From the NCBI RefSeq assembly GCF_017834145.1, contig NZ_JAFIDA010000001.1, positions 1,736,001-1,800,000 on the forward strand: a stretch of DNA of 64,000 nt. Reading direction: 5' to 3'. Shown here one piece after another: positions 53,643 through 62,833 of the stretch (the stretch's first letter is position 1; every line of letters begins with the position of its first letter). The position numbers were made by a program, and so were the translations under genes. Origin of the DNA: Leucobacter exalbidus. GTDB lineage: Bacteria > Actinomycetota > Actinomycetes > Actinomycetales > Microbacteriaceae. The notes beneath the pieces are model-generated. The model did not search any database, was not told the DNA's origin, and was given only the letters and a program-made list of their open reading frames with translations.

Positions 53643-56146
53643 CGAATCGTCACCGCCTTGTTCCCGAGTTCACTTACGTGTGCCATAACGCTATCCACCC
53701 AGCGAAGCAGGTCTGGATCACTGACCAGCGGCCGAACCTTGTTGAGAATGTCCCAGCTCTCCCGGCACAGCGCGGAGATCGGTGACATTAGCTCCTGCAC
53801 CGCTTGATGATTGACTTGATATGCGGGGATAACACGAAGCTTGTCGAGAATTCCATTGAAAAAGTCGACAGCCTGATCGAGTTGCTGAGATCTGGCCCCG
53901 GCATATGATCGCGCCAGAGACTCACCTGCCAGTGTCACCATCGACGACATACGCTCCCGATCATCAGTGTCGAGGCTGCTCAGCTCGGACCTTGCGTTGA
54001 GTACCCAGTCGATGAAGATGTCCTTCGGTTCGCCTTCGCTTCCGTCCATGCTCATGGAGATTGCAGTGACCGTGAGACAGACGAGAGGCACACGTTGAAC
54101 CGGCTTCATCGGAAGCTTAGCTTCGACAATAGTCATACCGAATACCGCGGCACCAACCTCGGTGATGTTCTCGATGAGAACTCCGATAGCGGCTTCAACG
54201 AGTGAGTCACGCTCACCCTCAACCCAAGGTTCAGCGCCCCCCTTAGCGTCCCGGAGCTCATTGCCGAGCGCCGTGATGAACTTATCGATCCCCTCTGCAC
54301 GCGCTTTCAGCACACGGACCATAGGCTTGCCGGAGTGTGCGCCGAAAGCAGCGATCGGTTGCGCGGCGAGCCATTCTTCATCGTTCTCTGCCAAGACACG
54401 AAGGACTCGCTCGTATCGCTCATCATCGATAGGTTCAGCGATGAGAAGCCGGAGTACTTCGATGATTTCCTCGGGGATGTCATCGGAGTCCTCTTCCCAG
54501 AGACGTGCGTCATCCCGCTTCCATAGAATCAGCGCCTTCTCCGCCGCGAGCGCCCGCTGCTGGGGACCGACCGCTTCTTCAGCGAGGCGGACAAACCTAT
54601 CGACAGCCTCGGAGTGCTCCAGCTCAGTTGCCACGACCGCCGCATTAGTCAGGAGCGCGTCTGAGTACTCTCCTTCCAGGGCGGAGTCGAGAGCAGAGAG
54701 CGCTTGCTCAGGACGACCCTGCATCCAGAGTGAGCAAGCAAGGACATTGAGCAGTTCGTCACGCACGGCTTCACGCTTGGCGGTGCGAAGTCCATCCCGA
54801 GCGGCCCCGGCGGCCCCAATCCAATCCCACTCGAAGAGCTTCGACCGAGATACGTGAAGAGCGGCGAGGTTGCGCAACTCATCCGGTCCGACACCTGTGA
54901 TACCGGCGTGGATGAGCGTCGCCCAAACTGACTTGTCGCTCAGCAGCACTTGAGTCGCGGCGTTCTCCGATCCGTTGACGGTCTCTGCAAGCTCGCGAAG
55001 GGATGGGTCCTTCGGCTCACCGGGGATGGCCTCTCCGCGCCGCAACGCCCGCGCTGCCGCAACATCTATGAGTCTCGCTGAGGGTATGGCCTCGGCGACG
55101 GTTTGGTCGCCATTCAGATACCGCCGAATGCCCTCCGAGGTAAACCCGAGCTGAACGACCTCGGAAGAACTCAGATCCGCCGGCGCGATTCGAGCGCGAA
55201 CATATGTCCTGAGTGGAACGTCGGGCATTGCGTCGACCGCTGCATCGGCGGACACTCCGCTGAATCCAAAATTGCGCACCCCACGATCGATGAGGTCATC
55301 TACAACCTCAATGGGAAGGCCAGCGACTTCGACTGCCGTTTCGCGATCAAAAGCTGCACCGCCGGTCACGGCTAATGCAAGGGCCGCAGCAGATCGGGCC
55401 TGCACTGATGGTGCGATGTCGATGGATTCACGCAATTCGATCGCACCATGTACACCTGACTCGGCCAGGTAGGATGCGACAATCCGCGCGGCATTCTGCA
55501 CCAAATCGAGGCGAGCAGGAGTCGCAGCAAACAGCAGTCGGGCCTCTTCGATACCACCGCTGCCATCCAGACCCTCTGCTGCTGCAACTCGAAGTCGGAT
55601 CCCACTCGGGGCGGTTGTATCCGCTGCAATTTTCTCCGCGTGAGCGCGGCGTTCCGGCGAGCCTGCCGGGAAGTCGGAAAGATACTCGTAGTGGATGCGC
55701 CAGTCTTCGATGGGGAGCTTGAGCGCGTAGTCGACCGGGAGGCCGAGCTGTTTGCGATCCAAGACCAGACCAAGGGCGTGTCCCGGTTCCGATATCAGAC
55801 CTTGGTAACTCGCGGTGAGCGTTCGTTCGAGCTCATCCGACAGTCTGGTGCGCATCCCTGGCGAAAAGAGCATTGCCCAGAGTCGACCTGCGTGAGAAAG
55901 AATCGAACCGTCCGCGGAGGGCAGAGGGGCCTTGACCTTGGTTGCAGGCAGAGTGTCTGTCTCGCCACTAATTGCCCATATGCCGGTAACGTTATGAGCG
56001 GACTGATCGATGACAGCAAACGGTTCCGTCTTGAACAGGGACCGGCGTGCTCTGAACAGACCTCCGACAAGAGGACCAGGTGCTGGGGTTCCGAGGAGCG
56101 CTATCTCAGCGGGTACAGGGTGTAGGCGCACGGTTCCCTCCGACAT
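53639..56146 (-). CDS. Large helical-repeat protein, first gene of the Hsp70 operon
   Basis: An 835-residue soluble acidic protein. The N-terminal ~130 residues are mixed strand and helix (VRLHPVPAEIALLGTPAPGPLVGGLFRAR). From about 160 onward it is almost all helix in pairs resembling TPR/HEAT repeats (RNLAALHVSRSKLFEWDWIGAA, LLNVLACSLWMQGRPEQALSALDSALEG is TPR-like). No enzyme motif was seen. It may be a sensor or client scaffold for the Hsp70. The ATG at 56146 faces a divergent membrane-protein gene across 37 bp. Family unknown. Confidence 0.7.
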   Translation of the reverse strand: MSEGTVRLHPVPAEIALLGTPAPGPLVGGLFRARRSLFKTEPFAVIDQSAHNVTGIWAISGETDTLPATKVKAPLPSADGSILSHAGRLWAMLFSPGMRTRLSDELERTLTASYQGLISEPGHALGLVLDRKQLGLPVDYALKLPIEDWRIHYEYLSDFPAGSPERRAHAEKIAADTTAPSGIRLRVAAAEGLDGSGGIEEARLLFAATPARLDLVQNAARIVASYLAESGVHGAIELRESIDIAPSVQARSAAALALAVTGGAAFDRETAVEVAGLPIEVVDDLIDRGVRNFGFSGVSADAAVDAMPDVPLRTYVRARIAPADLSSSEVVQLGFTSEGIRRYLNGDQTVAEAIPSARLIDVAAARALRRGEAIPGEPKDPSLRELAETVNGSENAATQVLLSDKSVWATLIHAGITGVGPDELRNLAALHVSRSKLFEWDWIGAAGAARDGLRTAKREAVRDELLNVLACSLWMQGRPEQALSALDSALEGEYSDALLTNAAVVATELEHSEAVDRFVRLAEEAVGPQQRALAAEKALILWKRDDARLWEEDSDDIPEEIIEVLRLLIAEPIDDERYERVLRVLAENDEEWLAAQPIAAFGAHSGKPMVRVLKARAEGIDKFITALGNELRDAKGGAEPWVEGERDSLVEAAIGVLIENITEVGAAVFGMTIVEAKLPMKPVQRVPLVCLTVTAISMSMDGSEGEPKDIFIDWVLNARSELSSLDTDDRERMSSMVTLAGESLARSYAGARSQQLDQAVDFFNGILDKLRVIPAYQVNHQAVQELMSPISALCRESWDILNKVRPLVSDPDLLRWVDSVMAHVSELGNKAVTIR

Positions 56147-56183
56147 CGGTTCGCTCTCCTTGCTACTACGCTGGATACTAATT

Positions 56184-56843
56184 ATGTCAAACCGAGACTG
56201 GGCACCTGAACCGGACTTTGAGGTTCAAAGTATAACCGATGACGAAAGTCCGGTTCGTCCTGCGCCGCCGCTGGAACCGCCCGCGTACTTCAGCGATGCT
56301 GAGTCAGCTTCTGCACCATCGCGTTCAACTGCGCCGTTTTCATCAACATCAGATGCGTCGTCGAGCCACAAAGGTTGGACAGCATTCGGAGTGCTTGCAG
56401 GCATCGTGATCCTGGTGGTTGTCGGCGCACTCGCGTCTGCGCGTCACTGGACCAAGGTGGACGTTGCCGAGCATAAGGAAACCTTCCGTACTGAGGCCTA
56501 CCAGACCGGCAGCTACAACATCTCGAATGACCGGGTTAGCCCCTGCTACGTCGGCCAGGACTGGACCGCCTGTATCAACGTCATGGTTGGCATTTACAAC
56601 TCCGCGTGCGTAGGCGTGAGCCTTACGACGAGCGGGTACAACCTGTGCGACGGCTACCTCGCTGAGATCGACCGAATGAAGGGCGAAGGAGGCTGGGGGT
56701 ACACGGTGGTTACGCTTGGAAGCTGGGGTCACTTGTCGCGTTTACCGGAAACATCGACACGTCAGGTCTCCAACAACGACTATCGCCCTGCGGTGACGCA
56801 CGATGCGGTCTGCTACCTCGGATTCCTCGGGGAGTGTAAATAG
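56184..56843 (+). CDS. Membrane-anchored protein divergent from the Hsp70 operon
   Basis: The 219-residue protein has a disordered acidic/Pro-rich cytosolic N terminus (~1-60), one transmembrane helix (~residues 66-86, FGVLAGIVILVVVGALASA), and an outside domain with five Cys (SPCYVGQDWTACIN, SACVG, NLCDG, AVCYLGFLGEC), likely disulphide-bonded. The start at 56184 follows a 37-bp divergent promoter region shared with the 835-residue gene, so it may belong to the same system. It could sense or anchor at the envelope. Unknown family. Confidence 0.65.
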   Translation: MSNRDWAPEPDFEVQSITDDESPVRPAPPLEPPAYFSDAESASAPSRSTAPFSSTSDASSSHKGWTAFGVLAGIVILVVVGALASARHWTKVDVAEHKETFRTEAYQTGSYNISNDRVSPCYVGQDWTACINVMVGIYNSACVGVSLTTSGYNLCDGYLAEIDRMKGEGGWGYTVVTLGSWGHLSRLPETSTRQVSNNDYRPAVTHDAVCYLGFLGECK

Positions 56844-56866
56844 TTCCAGAGAGGGCAAATGCTCGT

Positions 56867-56995
56867 TCACTCCTGCGCTTGCAATCGCTCGGACACACCT
56901 GTTTCATGTGCTAACTCATGTGCTACCGATGCTGCTAGATCGTGAACCGCGGTGCAGTTATCCACAGGCAGGCTCCGCAGAAACGTCGGAATCAT
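56867..56995 (-). CDS. Short ORF or gene remnant beside the tRNA-like sequence
   Basis: A minus frame of ~43 codons ends at 56867 and reads LAASVAHELAHETGVSERL near its end. It is adjacent to the tRNA-3'-end-like sequence at 57041, where an integrase gene would be expected. It may be the tail of a lost gene. No motif confirms this. Confidence 0.25.
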   Translation of the reverse strand: MIPTFLRSLPVDNCTAVHDLAASVAHELAHETGVSERLQAQE

Positions 56996-57023
56996 GCGGC
57001 AGAACGCCGATTCACGATTTCAT

Positions 57024-57066
57024 GTGCGAGGGGGAACGGAACAGTTCAAGTCCCCCTTCGCGCACG
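57024..57066 (+). other. tRNA 3'-end-like sequence, possible attachment site
   Basis: AGTTCAAGTCCCCCTTCGCG (57043-57062) resembles a T-loop plus acceptor strand of a tRNA, but the 5' part of a tRNA is missing and CCA is not present. The same stretch forms an imperfect hairpin with GTGCGAGGGGGA at 57024-57035. Integrative elements often leave such tRNA ends at attachment sites. This is only suggestive here. Confidence 0.3.
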
Positions 57067-57071
57067 AGAAC

Positions 57072-57120
57072 AAAATATCCCCTGACCACGTGTTTTAACA
57101 CTTTGGTCAGGGGCTATTTT
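57072..57120 (+). terminator. Strong bidirectional hairpin terminator
   Basis: AAAATATCCCCTGACCA (57072-57088) pairs with TGGTCAGGGGCTATTTT (57104-57120) with one mismatch, followed by TCGTTT. A/T tracts on both sides suit a bidirectional terminator between the Hsp70 region and the remnants to its right. Confidence 0.88.
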
Positions 57121-57136
57121 CGTTTCATGGAGTGGG

Positions 57137-57352
57137 TTATGGGGCAAGCGCTTCTGCTAACTGGGCGTGCGACTTGCCCACGTCCAGCAACTCGACTTTG
57201 CCGCTCTCAGTGTTGTCAATGCGACGGCGAAGCTTTATCCGCCAAGTCGCATCGACCTCGGCCTAATCCGCATTGGCATCTTCGATGTCGAGGCTTCGCA
57301 GGCTGCGATTGATCACGGCAGCACGATCATGCTCGTTAAGAGCGAGGATCGC
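57137..57352 (-). pseudogene. Addiction-module (antitoxin-like) gene remnant with amber codon
   Basis: On the minus strand from ~57352, the frame reads LALNEHDRAAVINRSLRSLDIEDANAD, an in-frame TAG (57263-57265), then AEVDATWRIKLRRRIDNTE and a tail to TAA at 57137. This is the pattern of the putative addiction-module proteins paired with ParE/RelE toxins (hydrophobic helix, then W-x-x-x-x-x-R-R-I). The 5' end is fused to a relaxase scrap. No toxin gene is nearby. Confidence 0.65.
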
Positions 57353-57431
57353 CTGCGCGCGACGTGCGGTGGGTGATGCCGACGACCTGTATGTGCTCGA
57401 CCGGCACTTCCTCCTGCGTCTTGCGTGGGTC
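57346..57431 (-). pseudogene. Fragment of a second MobF relaxase gene
   Basis: The minus frame reads DPRKTQEEVPVEHIQVVGITHRTSRAGD. The relaxase at 47017-50507 has KQEVVPVEHMQVVGITHRTSRAGD just before its HUH motif. The fragment stops right where the HUH histidines would begin. It shows that another related element was once here or that part of the relaxase gene was duplicated. Confidence 0.8.
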
Positions 57432-57500
57432 GTCACGCTAACGAGCCTTCGCGAGTGCGGATGTGATGGAAATCCCCGCGGGTTCGATTGAGGCCGACGG

Positions 57501-57797
57501 CTAGGCGAGCGTGAGAAAGAGTTTCTCGAGTTCGTCTTGATCGGGGGCGCCCTCCTTGCCTGGGTGGTTCAAGCATTCTTTCAATGCGCTGGAGATCACA
57601 AGGAACCCCGCCCGGTCGAGCGCCTTGGAGACGGCGGAGAGCTGCTGCACGACATCGCGGCAGTGCGCGTCCTGCTCCACCGCGGCGATGACCGCGGCGA
57701 GCTGCCCGTGTGCGCGACGCAAGCGGTTCACCACCTTGCGCTTCGCCTCCGCATCATGCTGAGCAGGAATAGGGTCTGCTGTTGTCTCATGCCCCAT
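57501..57797 (-). CDS. CsoR/CstR-family repressor, persulfide-sensing type
   Basis: A 98-residue all-helical DUF156 repressor. It has Cys46 (AHCRDVVQQL) and Cys75 (ALKECLNH). Copper-sensing CsoR has a His four residues before the second Cys; here it is Ala71, which matches the persulfide sensor CstR. It would release DNA when the two cysteines are bridged by sulfur. I chose the ATG at 57797; the longer frame reaches into operator DNA. It faces the sulfur operon across two matching palindromes. Confidence 0.85.
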   Translation of the reverse strand: MGHETTADPIPAQHDAEAKRKVVNRLRRAHGQLAAVIAAVEQDAHCRDVVQQLSAVSKALDRAGFLVISSALKECLNHPGKEGAPDQDELEKLFLTLA

Positions 57798-57846
57798 GAC
57801 CTCTGCCTCCTTCACTGTGTTGAAACGACCTGACTTGACAAACATG

Positions 57847-57897
57847 ATACCCCCCTGGGTATAGTTATCCTATTCCGCAGGATACCCCCTGGGGTAT
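57847..57897. promoter_or_regulatory. Two CstR/CsoR-type operators in the divergent promoter
   Basis: ATACCCCCCTGGGTAT (57847-57862) and ATACCCCCTGGGGTAT (57882-57897) are near-identical 16-bp G/C-tract palindromes, 35 bp apart. The form matches known operators of this repressor family. They lie between the repressor gene and the plus-strand operon and should control both. Confidence 0.85.
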
Positions 57898-57917
57898 ATA
57901 GAACCAAGGAGAGCGTG

Positions 57918-58103
57918 ATGTGTCGAGCGGTGACCTGTCGTACATGCAGGAAGACGACCTGGGCGGGATGTGGGCAGCATGTCGCGATGGTGAAGGCGGG
58001 CGTGCCCGCATCGGACTGGTGCAACGGCAAGCACACTCAGGCGCAAATCGATGCCGCGAAGGCAAACCGGGGCGGGTTCTTCTCCCGCCTGTTCGGCCGC
58101 TAA
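57918..58103 (+). CDS. Small Cys-rich protein 1 of the sulfur operon
   Basis: This 61-residue protein begins MCRAVTCRTC, then KTTWAGCGQH, and has a further Cys in SDWCNGK. Spacing C-x4-C-x2-C-x7-C-x-x-H suggests a small zinc- or sulfur-binding fold. The C-terminal 20 residues are basic (ANRGGFFSRLFGR). It starts at the ATG at 57918 with AAGGAG upstream, as first gene after the operators. A clear paralogue is at 58559. Function unknown; it may bind or carry sulfane sulfur. Confidence 0.75.
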   Translation: MCRAVTCRTCRKTTWAGCGQHVAMVKAGVPASDWCNGKHTQAQIDAAKANRGGFFSRLFGR

Positions 58104-58129
58104 ACCGCAGAGAAGGAACGGAACAGGCA

Positions 58130-58504
58130 ATGGCTACGAGGAATCTGACGCTGGACACCTTCGAGGGTGCCGTGAACGGTGATGGCATCGTGTTCGTCGA
58201 TTTCTGGGCGGCGTGGTGCGGGCCGTGCCGGGCATTTGCCCCCACCTTCGAGCGCGCCTCCGAGCAGCATCCAGACATTGTGTTCGGCAAGGTTGACACC
58301 GAGGCCGAGCAGCAGCTCGCAGCGAGCTTCCGCATCAGCTCGATCCCGACTCTCATGGTGTTCCGCGACGGGATCCCGGTCTACGCCCAGCCTGGGGTTC
58401 TCCCTCCTGCGCAGCTCGACCAGCTCATCCAGGGCGCCCGTGACCTCGATATGGACGACGTGCGTCGGCAGATCGCCGAGCGCGGCACGCAGCCCGCCTC
58501 CTGA
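58130..58504 (+). CDS. Thioredoxin with WCGPC active site
   Basis: A 124-residue cytosolic thioredoxin. The redox pair C30-G-P-C33 is in FWAAWCGPC, SIPTLMVF holds the cis-Pro, and the C-terminal extension is short and helical. The start at ATG 58130 follows AAGGAACGGAACAGG. Its place between the two Cys-rich proteins and the persulfide dioxygenase suggests it reduces persulfides or disulphides produced in sulfide detoxification. Confidence 0.92.
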   Translation: MATRNLTLDTFEGAVNGDGIVFVDFWAAWCGPCRAFAPTFERASEQHPDIVFGKVDTEAEQQLAASFRISSIPTLMVFRDGIPVYAQPGVLPPAQLDQLIQGARDLDMDDVRRQIAERGTQPAS

Positions 58505-58558
58505 AACCGGCTGAGATCCACTCATCCATCCAGCACATCGTCAGAAAGGACCCTCATT

Positions 58559-58675
58559 ATGTGCGCACGAATCACCTGCTCTGCCTGCGGCAAGCCCACC
58601 TGGACCGGCTGCGGCGAGCACATCGAGGATGCCCTCTACGGCGTACCCGAGGCAGACCGCTGTACATGCAACTGA
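58559..58675 (+). CDS. Small Cys-rich protein 2 of the sulfur operon (38 residues)
   Basis: The ATG at 58559 with AGAAAGGA upstream opens 38 codons: MCARITCSACGKPTW, TGCGEHIEDALYG, ending in DRCTCN. It shares MC-x2-V/I-T-C-x2-C-x-K-x-T-W-x-G-C-G-x-H with the protein at 57918. So short a gene is easily missed. Six Cys and one His suggest a metal-bound or persulfide-bearing mini-protein. It lies just before the persulfide dioxygenase gene. Confidence 0.75.
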   Translation: MCARITCSACGKPTWTGCGEHIEDALYGVPEADRCTCN

Positions 58676-58712
58676 TTCATGAACCATTCCGTCACTCGAG
58701 AAAGAACTGATT

Positions 58713-60131
<1,419 letters not shown>

Positions 60132-60152
60132 TCGAGCACACCCTGGAGTCCG

Positions 60153-60903
60153 ATGGAACTCCACCTGATCATCATTGCTCTCGCGCTGGCGTTAATGGTT
60201 GGAGTGTCTCTCGGGCTGCTCGGAGGTGGTGGATCGATCCTCACCGTACCGATTCTCACCTACGTACTGGGCATGGGGCCGCGTGAAGCAATCGCGGCTT
60301 CCCTGTTCATCCAGGTGCGACCAGCGCAGTCAGCATGTTCAGCCACGCAAAATCGGGCCGCGTGCGCTGGAAGAGCGGCGCCTTAATCGGTGCTGCTGGC
60401 ATGGTAGGCGCATTCGCGGGCGGGCTGCTCGGCGGGGTTACCCCCGGGGTCATTCTCATGATCCTGTTTGCCATCATGATGATGGTCACCGCGATCGCGA
60501 TGACGATCATGCGCGACCGACCGTGCGCATCCTCATCGATGGGCTCCTCGTCGGCGTTGCCACGGGCCTCGTCGGTGCGGGCGGCGGGTTTCTCATCGTT
60601 CCCGCGTTAAACCTGCTCGGCGGGCTGCCGATGGCCGTCGCAATCGGAACTTCACTGCTCGTGATCACGATGAAATCGTTTGCTGGGCTCGGCGGATACC
60701 TTTTCTCCGTGCAACTGAACTGGCTGATCGTTTTCGCCTTCACCGCCACCGCGGTCGCCGGTTCGTTCGTCGGCGTCGCATTGACCGGGCGTATTCCAGA
60801 ACGCGCTCTTCGCAATGCATTCGGCATCTTCGTGCTTGTGATGGGTGTCTTCGTGCTTATCCAAGAAGCTCCTGTTCTTCTCTCATTGTTCGCCACTGCT
60901 TGA
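60153..60903 (+). pseudogene. TauE/SafE-family sulfur-compound exporter, two frameshifts
   Basis: Three frames encode one ~250-residue membrane protein. 60153 starts [18 protein letters not shown], the family's first GGG signature. A second frame from about 60318 to 60520 has [32 protein letters not shown] third, from ~60520 to 60903, has VGVATGLVGAGGGFLIVPAL, the repeated signature, and the C terminus. TauE/SafE proteins export sulfite or sulfonates. Breaks near 60315 and 60518 are single-base and lie in C/G-rich stretches; they may be assembly errors, since the rest is well kept. Confidence 0.85.
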
Positions 60904-60917
60904 ATCGGAAGACCCTT

Positions 60918-61475
60918 GTGATCAAAAACGCCCCGAGTACTGAATCCAGAGGCCCACGCATCGGCCGAATCGTTCACGGTTATACGATCCCCGTCATCGA
61001 CGAGCGTGCTGTGCGTGCGGGGCCAGGGATCCTGTTTTTGTTGGGCGGCGCCGAGTTCGCGACCGCGTTCTTCACCGGCTCGATGCAGCCACTGCAGCCC
61101 TTCGGAATGTTTTTCATGGTCGATATGCTGCTGCGCGTGGCCGTCGGCGACCGGTGGTCGCCGACACTGATGTTTGGGCGCCTCGCCGTGTCGGGCCAGC
61201 GCCAGGAGTGGGTCGGTGCACCACAGAAGGAATTCGCCTGGTGGCTGGGCTTCGGCCTCGCTCTCGTCTCCTGCATGAGCATGGGCCTATTCGCGACCCC
61301 GCTTTGGGCAACCCTTGCGCTCTGCGGCATCTGCTTAACCCTGCTCTTTCTAGAAACGGCCTTCGGCATCTGCATCGGTTGCGCACTGCAGGCGCGTTTC
61401 GGCAAGCAGCCGCCCAGGTATTGCCCGGCCAACACCTGCGAGGCGAGCCCTGCAACTCGCGTGAATGCTCCATGA
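60918..61475 (+). CDS. DUF4395 membrane protein
   Basis: A ~185-residue protein with about four transmembrane helices and a C-terminal GICIGCALQARF, the typical G-x-C-x-G-C cysteine pair of DUF4395. Such genes are common next to rhodaneses and thioredoxins, so a role in sulfur or thiol handling at the membrane is plausible but unproven. GTG at 60918 follows GGAAGA; a TTG at 60900 that overlaps the TauE stop is possible. Its stop overlaps the ATG at 61472. Confidence 0.82.
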   Translation: MIKNAPSTESRGPRIGRIVHGYTIPVIDERAVRAGPGILFLLGGAEFATAFFTGSMQPLQPFGMFFMVDMLLRVAVGDRWSPTLMFGRLAVSGQRQEWVGAPQKEFAWWLGFGLALVSCMSMGLFATPLWATLALCGICLTLLFLETAFGICIGCALQARFGKQPPRYCPANTCEASPATRVNAP

Positions 61476-61522
61476 CCCACTCATCGATTTCCCCGCGTCA
61501 TCCGAACCGAAAGGCACACACC

Positions 61523-61903
61523 GTGCGTCGTTCTATTGTTATTTCACTCTCTACTGTCGCTGTGCTGTTCGCCTTAGCTGGCTGCTCGGCATTGCCGACC
61601 TCGGCCGGCGGTGCCGGCACTGTTGAAATCGGCGGCGACACGATGCTGCTAGACGTTCGCACCGCCGAAGAGTACGCGGCAGGGCATCTCGATAGCGCCC
61701 ACCTGCTCGACTTTAACCGTGGCGACCTCGCTGCCGAAATCCCAAGCCTCGACTCCGATGCTGAGTACCTTGTCTACTGCCGTTCGGGCAACCGATCCAG
61801 CCAAGCCATCGCATTAATGGAACAGGCAGGCTTCACCAATCTCACCAACCTCGGATCACTCGAGCAGGCTTCCGTGGCAACCAAACTGCCAATCGTGAAC
61901 TGA
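61523..61903 (+). CDS. Rhodanese-like lipoprotein
   Basis: A 126-residue exported rhodanese. The signal segment ends in lipobox L-A-G-C (Cys near residue 21). The single rhodanese domain has DVRTAEEYAAGHLDSAHLLDF and the active loop VYCRSGNRSS. I chose GTG 61523, which gives a normal signal peptide with AAAGG upstream. ATG at 61472 would be coupled to the DUF4395 stop and add 17 polar residues. It probably handles sulfane sulfur outside the membrane. It is the last gene of the sulfur operon. Confidence 0.85.
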   Translation: MRRSIVISLSTVAVLFALAGCSALPTSAGGAGTVEIGGDTMLLDVRTAEEYAAGHLDSAHLLDFNRGDLAAEIPSLDSDAEYLVYCRSGNRSSQAIALMEQAGFTNLTNLGSLEQASVATKLPIVN

Positions 61904-61976
61904 CGAATGACCGGAGGAAGAATCCAGAGTTAATGCTGCCGGGCCAGGATACTCGGCGGACTGTTAAGTTGTGTGC

Positions 61977-62555
61977 ATGGCTATTGAGACCATCGTTTCG
62001 ATCAGTTGGTGGATGATCTTGCCGCTGAGCATTATCGGCAGCTTGCTTCATTTCGTCTTCGACTGGACACGCCACAATCGAATTGCGGCGATCTTCAGCG
62101 CAGTGAACGAAAGTTACTGGGAACATATCAAGATTGCTATTTGGCCTACCGTGCTGCTGCAAATCGTTCTGTTCGCCGCAGGGGGTTACCAATATCTGTC
62201 GTTTATCCCTGCGGCAACGATCGCGCTCTATTCCTTACCGGTCAGCATGCTCGGCATCGTGTTCCTCTATAAGAGCATCACTAAGCGCAACATTCTTTGG
62301 TTAGACATCGCTTCTTTTTTCGTGATCATCGCCGTCGCACAGACTTTGTTCGTGCTGGTTTTGGAACAGCTCGACGCTTCATGGGTCACTGTTGTTTTGG
62401 CGGGTTTCTTTCTTGTTGGGCTGCTGATCGCGTCTCTTCGTTTCACTCTTCGTCCACCCAATGAGCCAGACGCCTTCATCGACCCGCTCACCCAGAAATA
62501 CGGCCTCCACGCGCATCCTGATTACCAGATACCAAACGAGCAACAGCGCGGATAG
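61977..62555 (+). CDS. DUF6512-type membrane protein
   Basis: A 192-residue protein with about six hydrophobic segments and the motifs LLHFVFDWTRHNRIAAIFSAVNESYWEH and QKYGLHAHPDY. His, Asp and Glu between the first two helices are conserved-looking. It belongs to a family of unknown function often annotated DUF6512. It starts at the ATG at 61977 (the GTG at 61971 is also in frame). No clear link to the sulfur operon, which ends 73 bp earlier. Confidence 0.75.
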   Translation: MAIETIVSISWWMILPLSIIGSLLHFVFDWTRHNRIAAIFSAVNESYWEHIKIAIWPTVLLQIVLFAAGGYQYLSFIPAATIALYSLPVSMLGIVFLYKSITKRNILWLDIASFFVIIAVAQTLFVLVLEQLDASWVTVVLAGFFLVGLLIASLRFTLRPPNEPDAFIDPLTQKYGLHAHPDYQIPNEQQRG

Positions 62556-62790
62556 CCGGTATCGGGAGGCATCCCCATGGGTTGACCATCTTGATAGATG
62601 CAGCGTGTTCAAGCGGCTCGGCAATGACCAGAAGTTCGGCAGCATCTAAGTGTTCGCCTTCGCGTGCATGAATGACAGTGAGGAGCGGCGCGTTGTACGA
62701 TGCACCGAAGCCGCGGGTGATGGCGTCGGCGGCCTGCCACTCGGTCGCTGTCTTTACTGGGGCCGCGGGCTGAGAATTCGTTCACCGACA
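62556..62790 (-). pseudogene. MMPL-type transporter fragment
   Basis: A minus frame without start reads WQAADAITRGFGASYNAPLLTVIHA, then LDAAELLVIAEPLEHAASIKMVNPW. GFGxSYNAPLL is the pattern found in the outside domain of MMPL/RND lipid-type transporters. Both ends are cut and no membrane segments remain. It lies back to back with the P-type ATPase remnant. Confidence 0.5.
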
Positions 62791-62833
62791 GCTCTCAGAA
62801 GGGATCGGAGCGGGGTACTGGAACGTCCATTCT

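Noticed and set aside
57024-57066. Complete tRNA gene
   Set aside because: Only T-loop/acceptor-like sequence is present; D-arm and anticodon arm cannot be folded from the upstream bases.
57501-57797. Copper-sensing CsoR
   Set aside because: The His ligand before the second Cys is Ala, and all co-regulated genes are sulfur-related.
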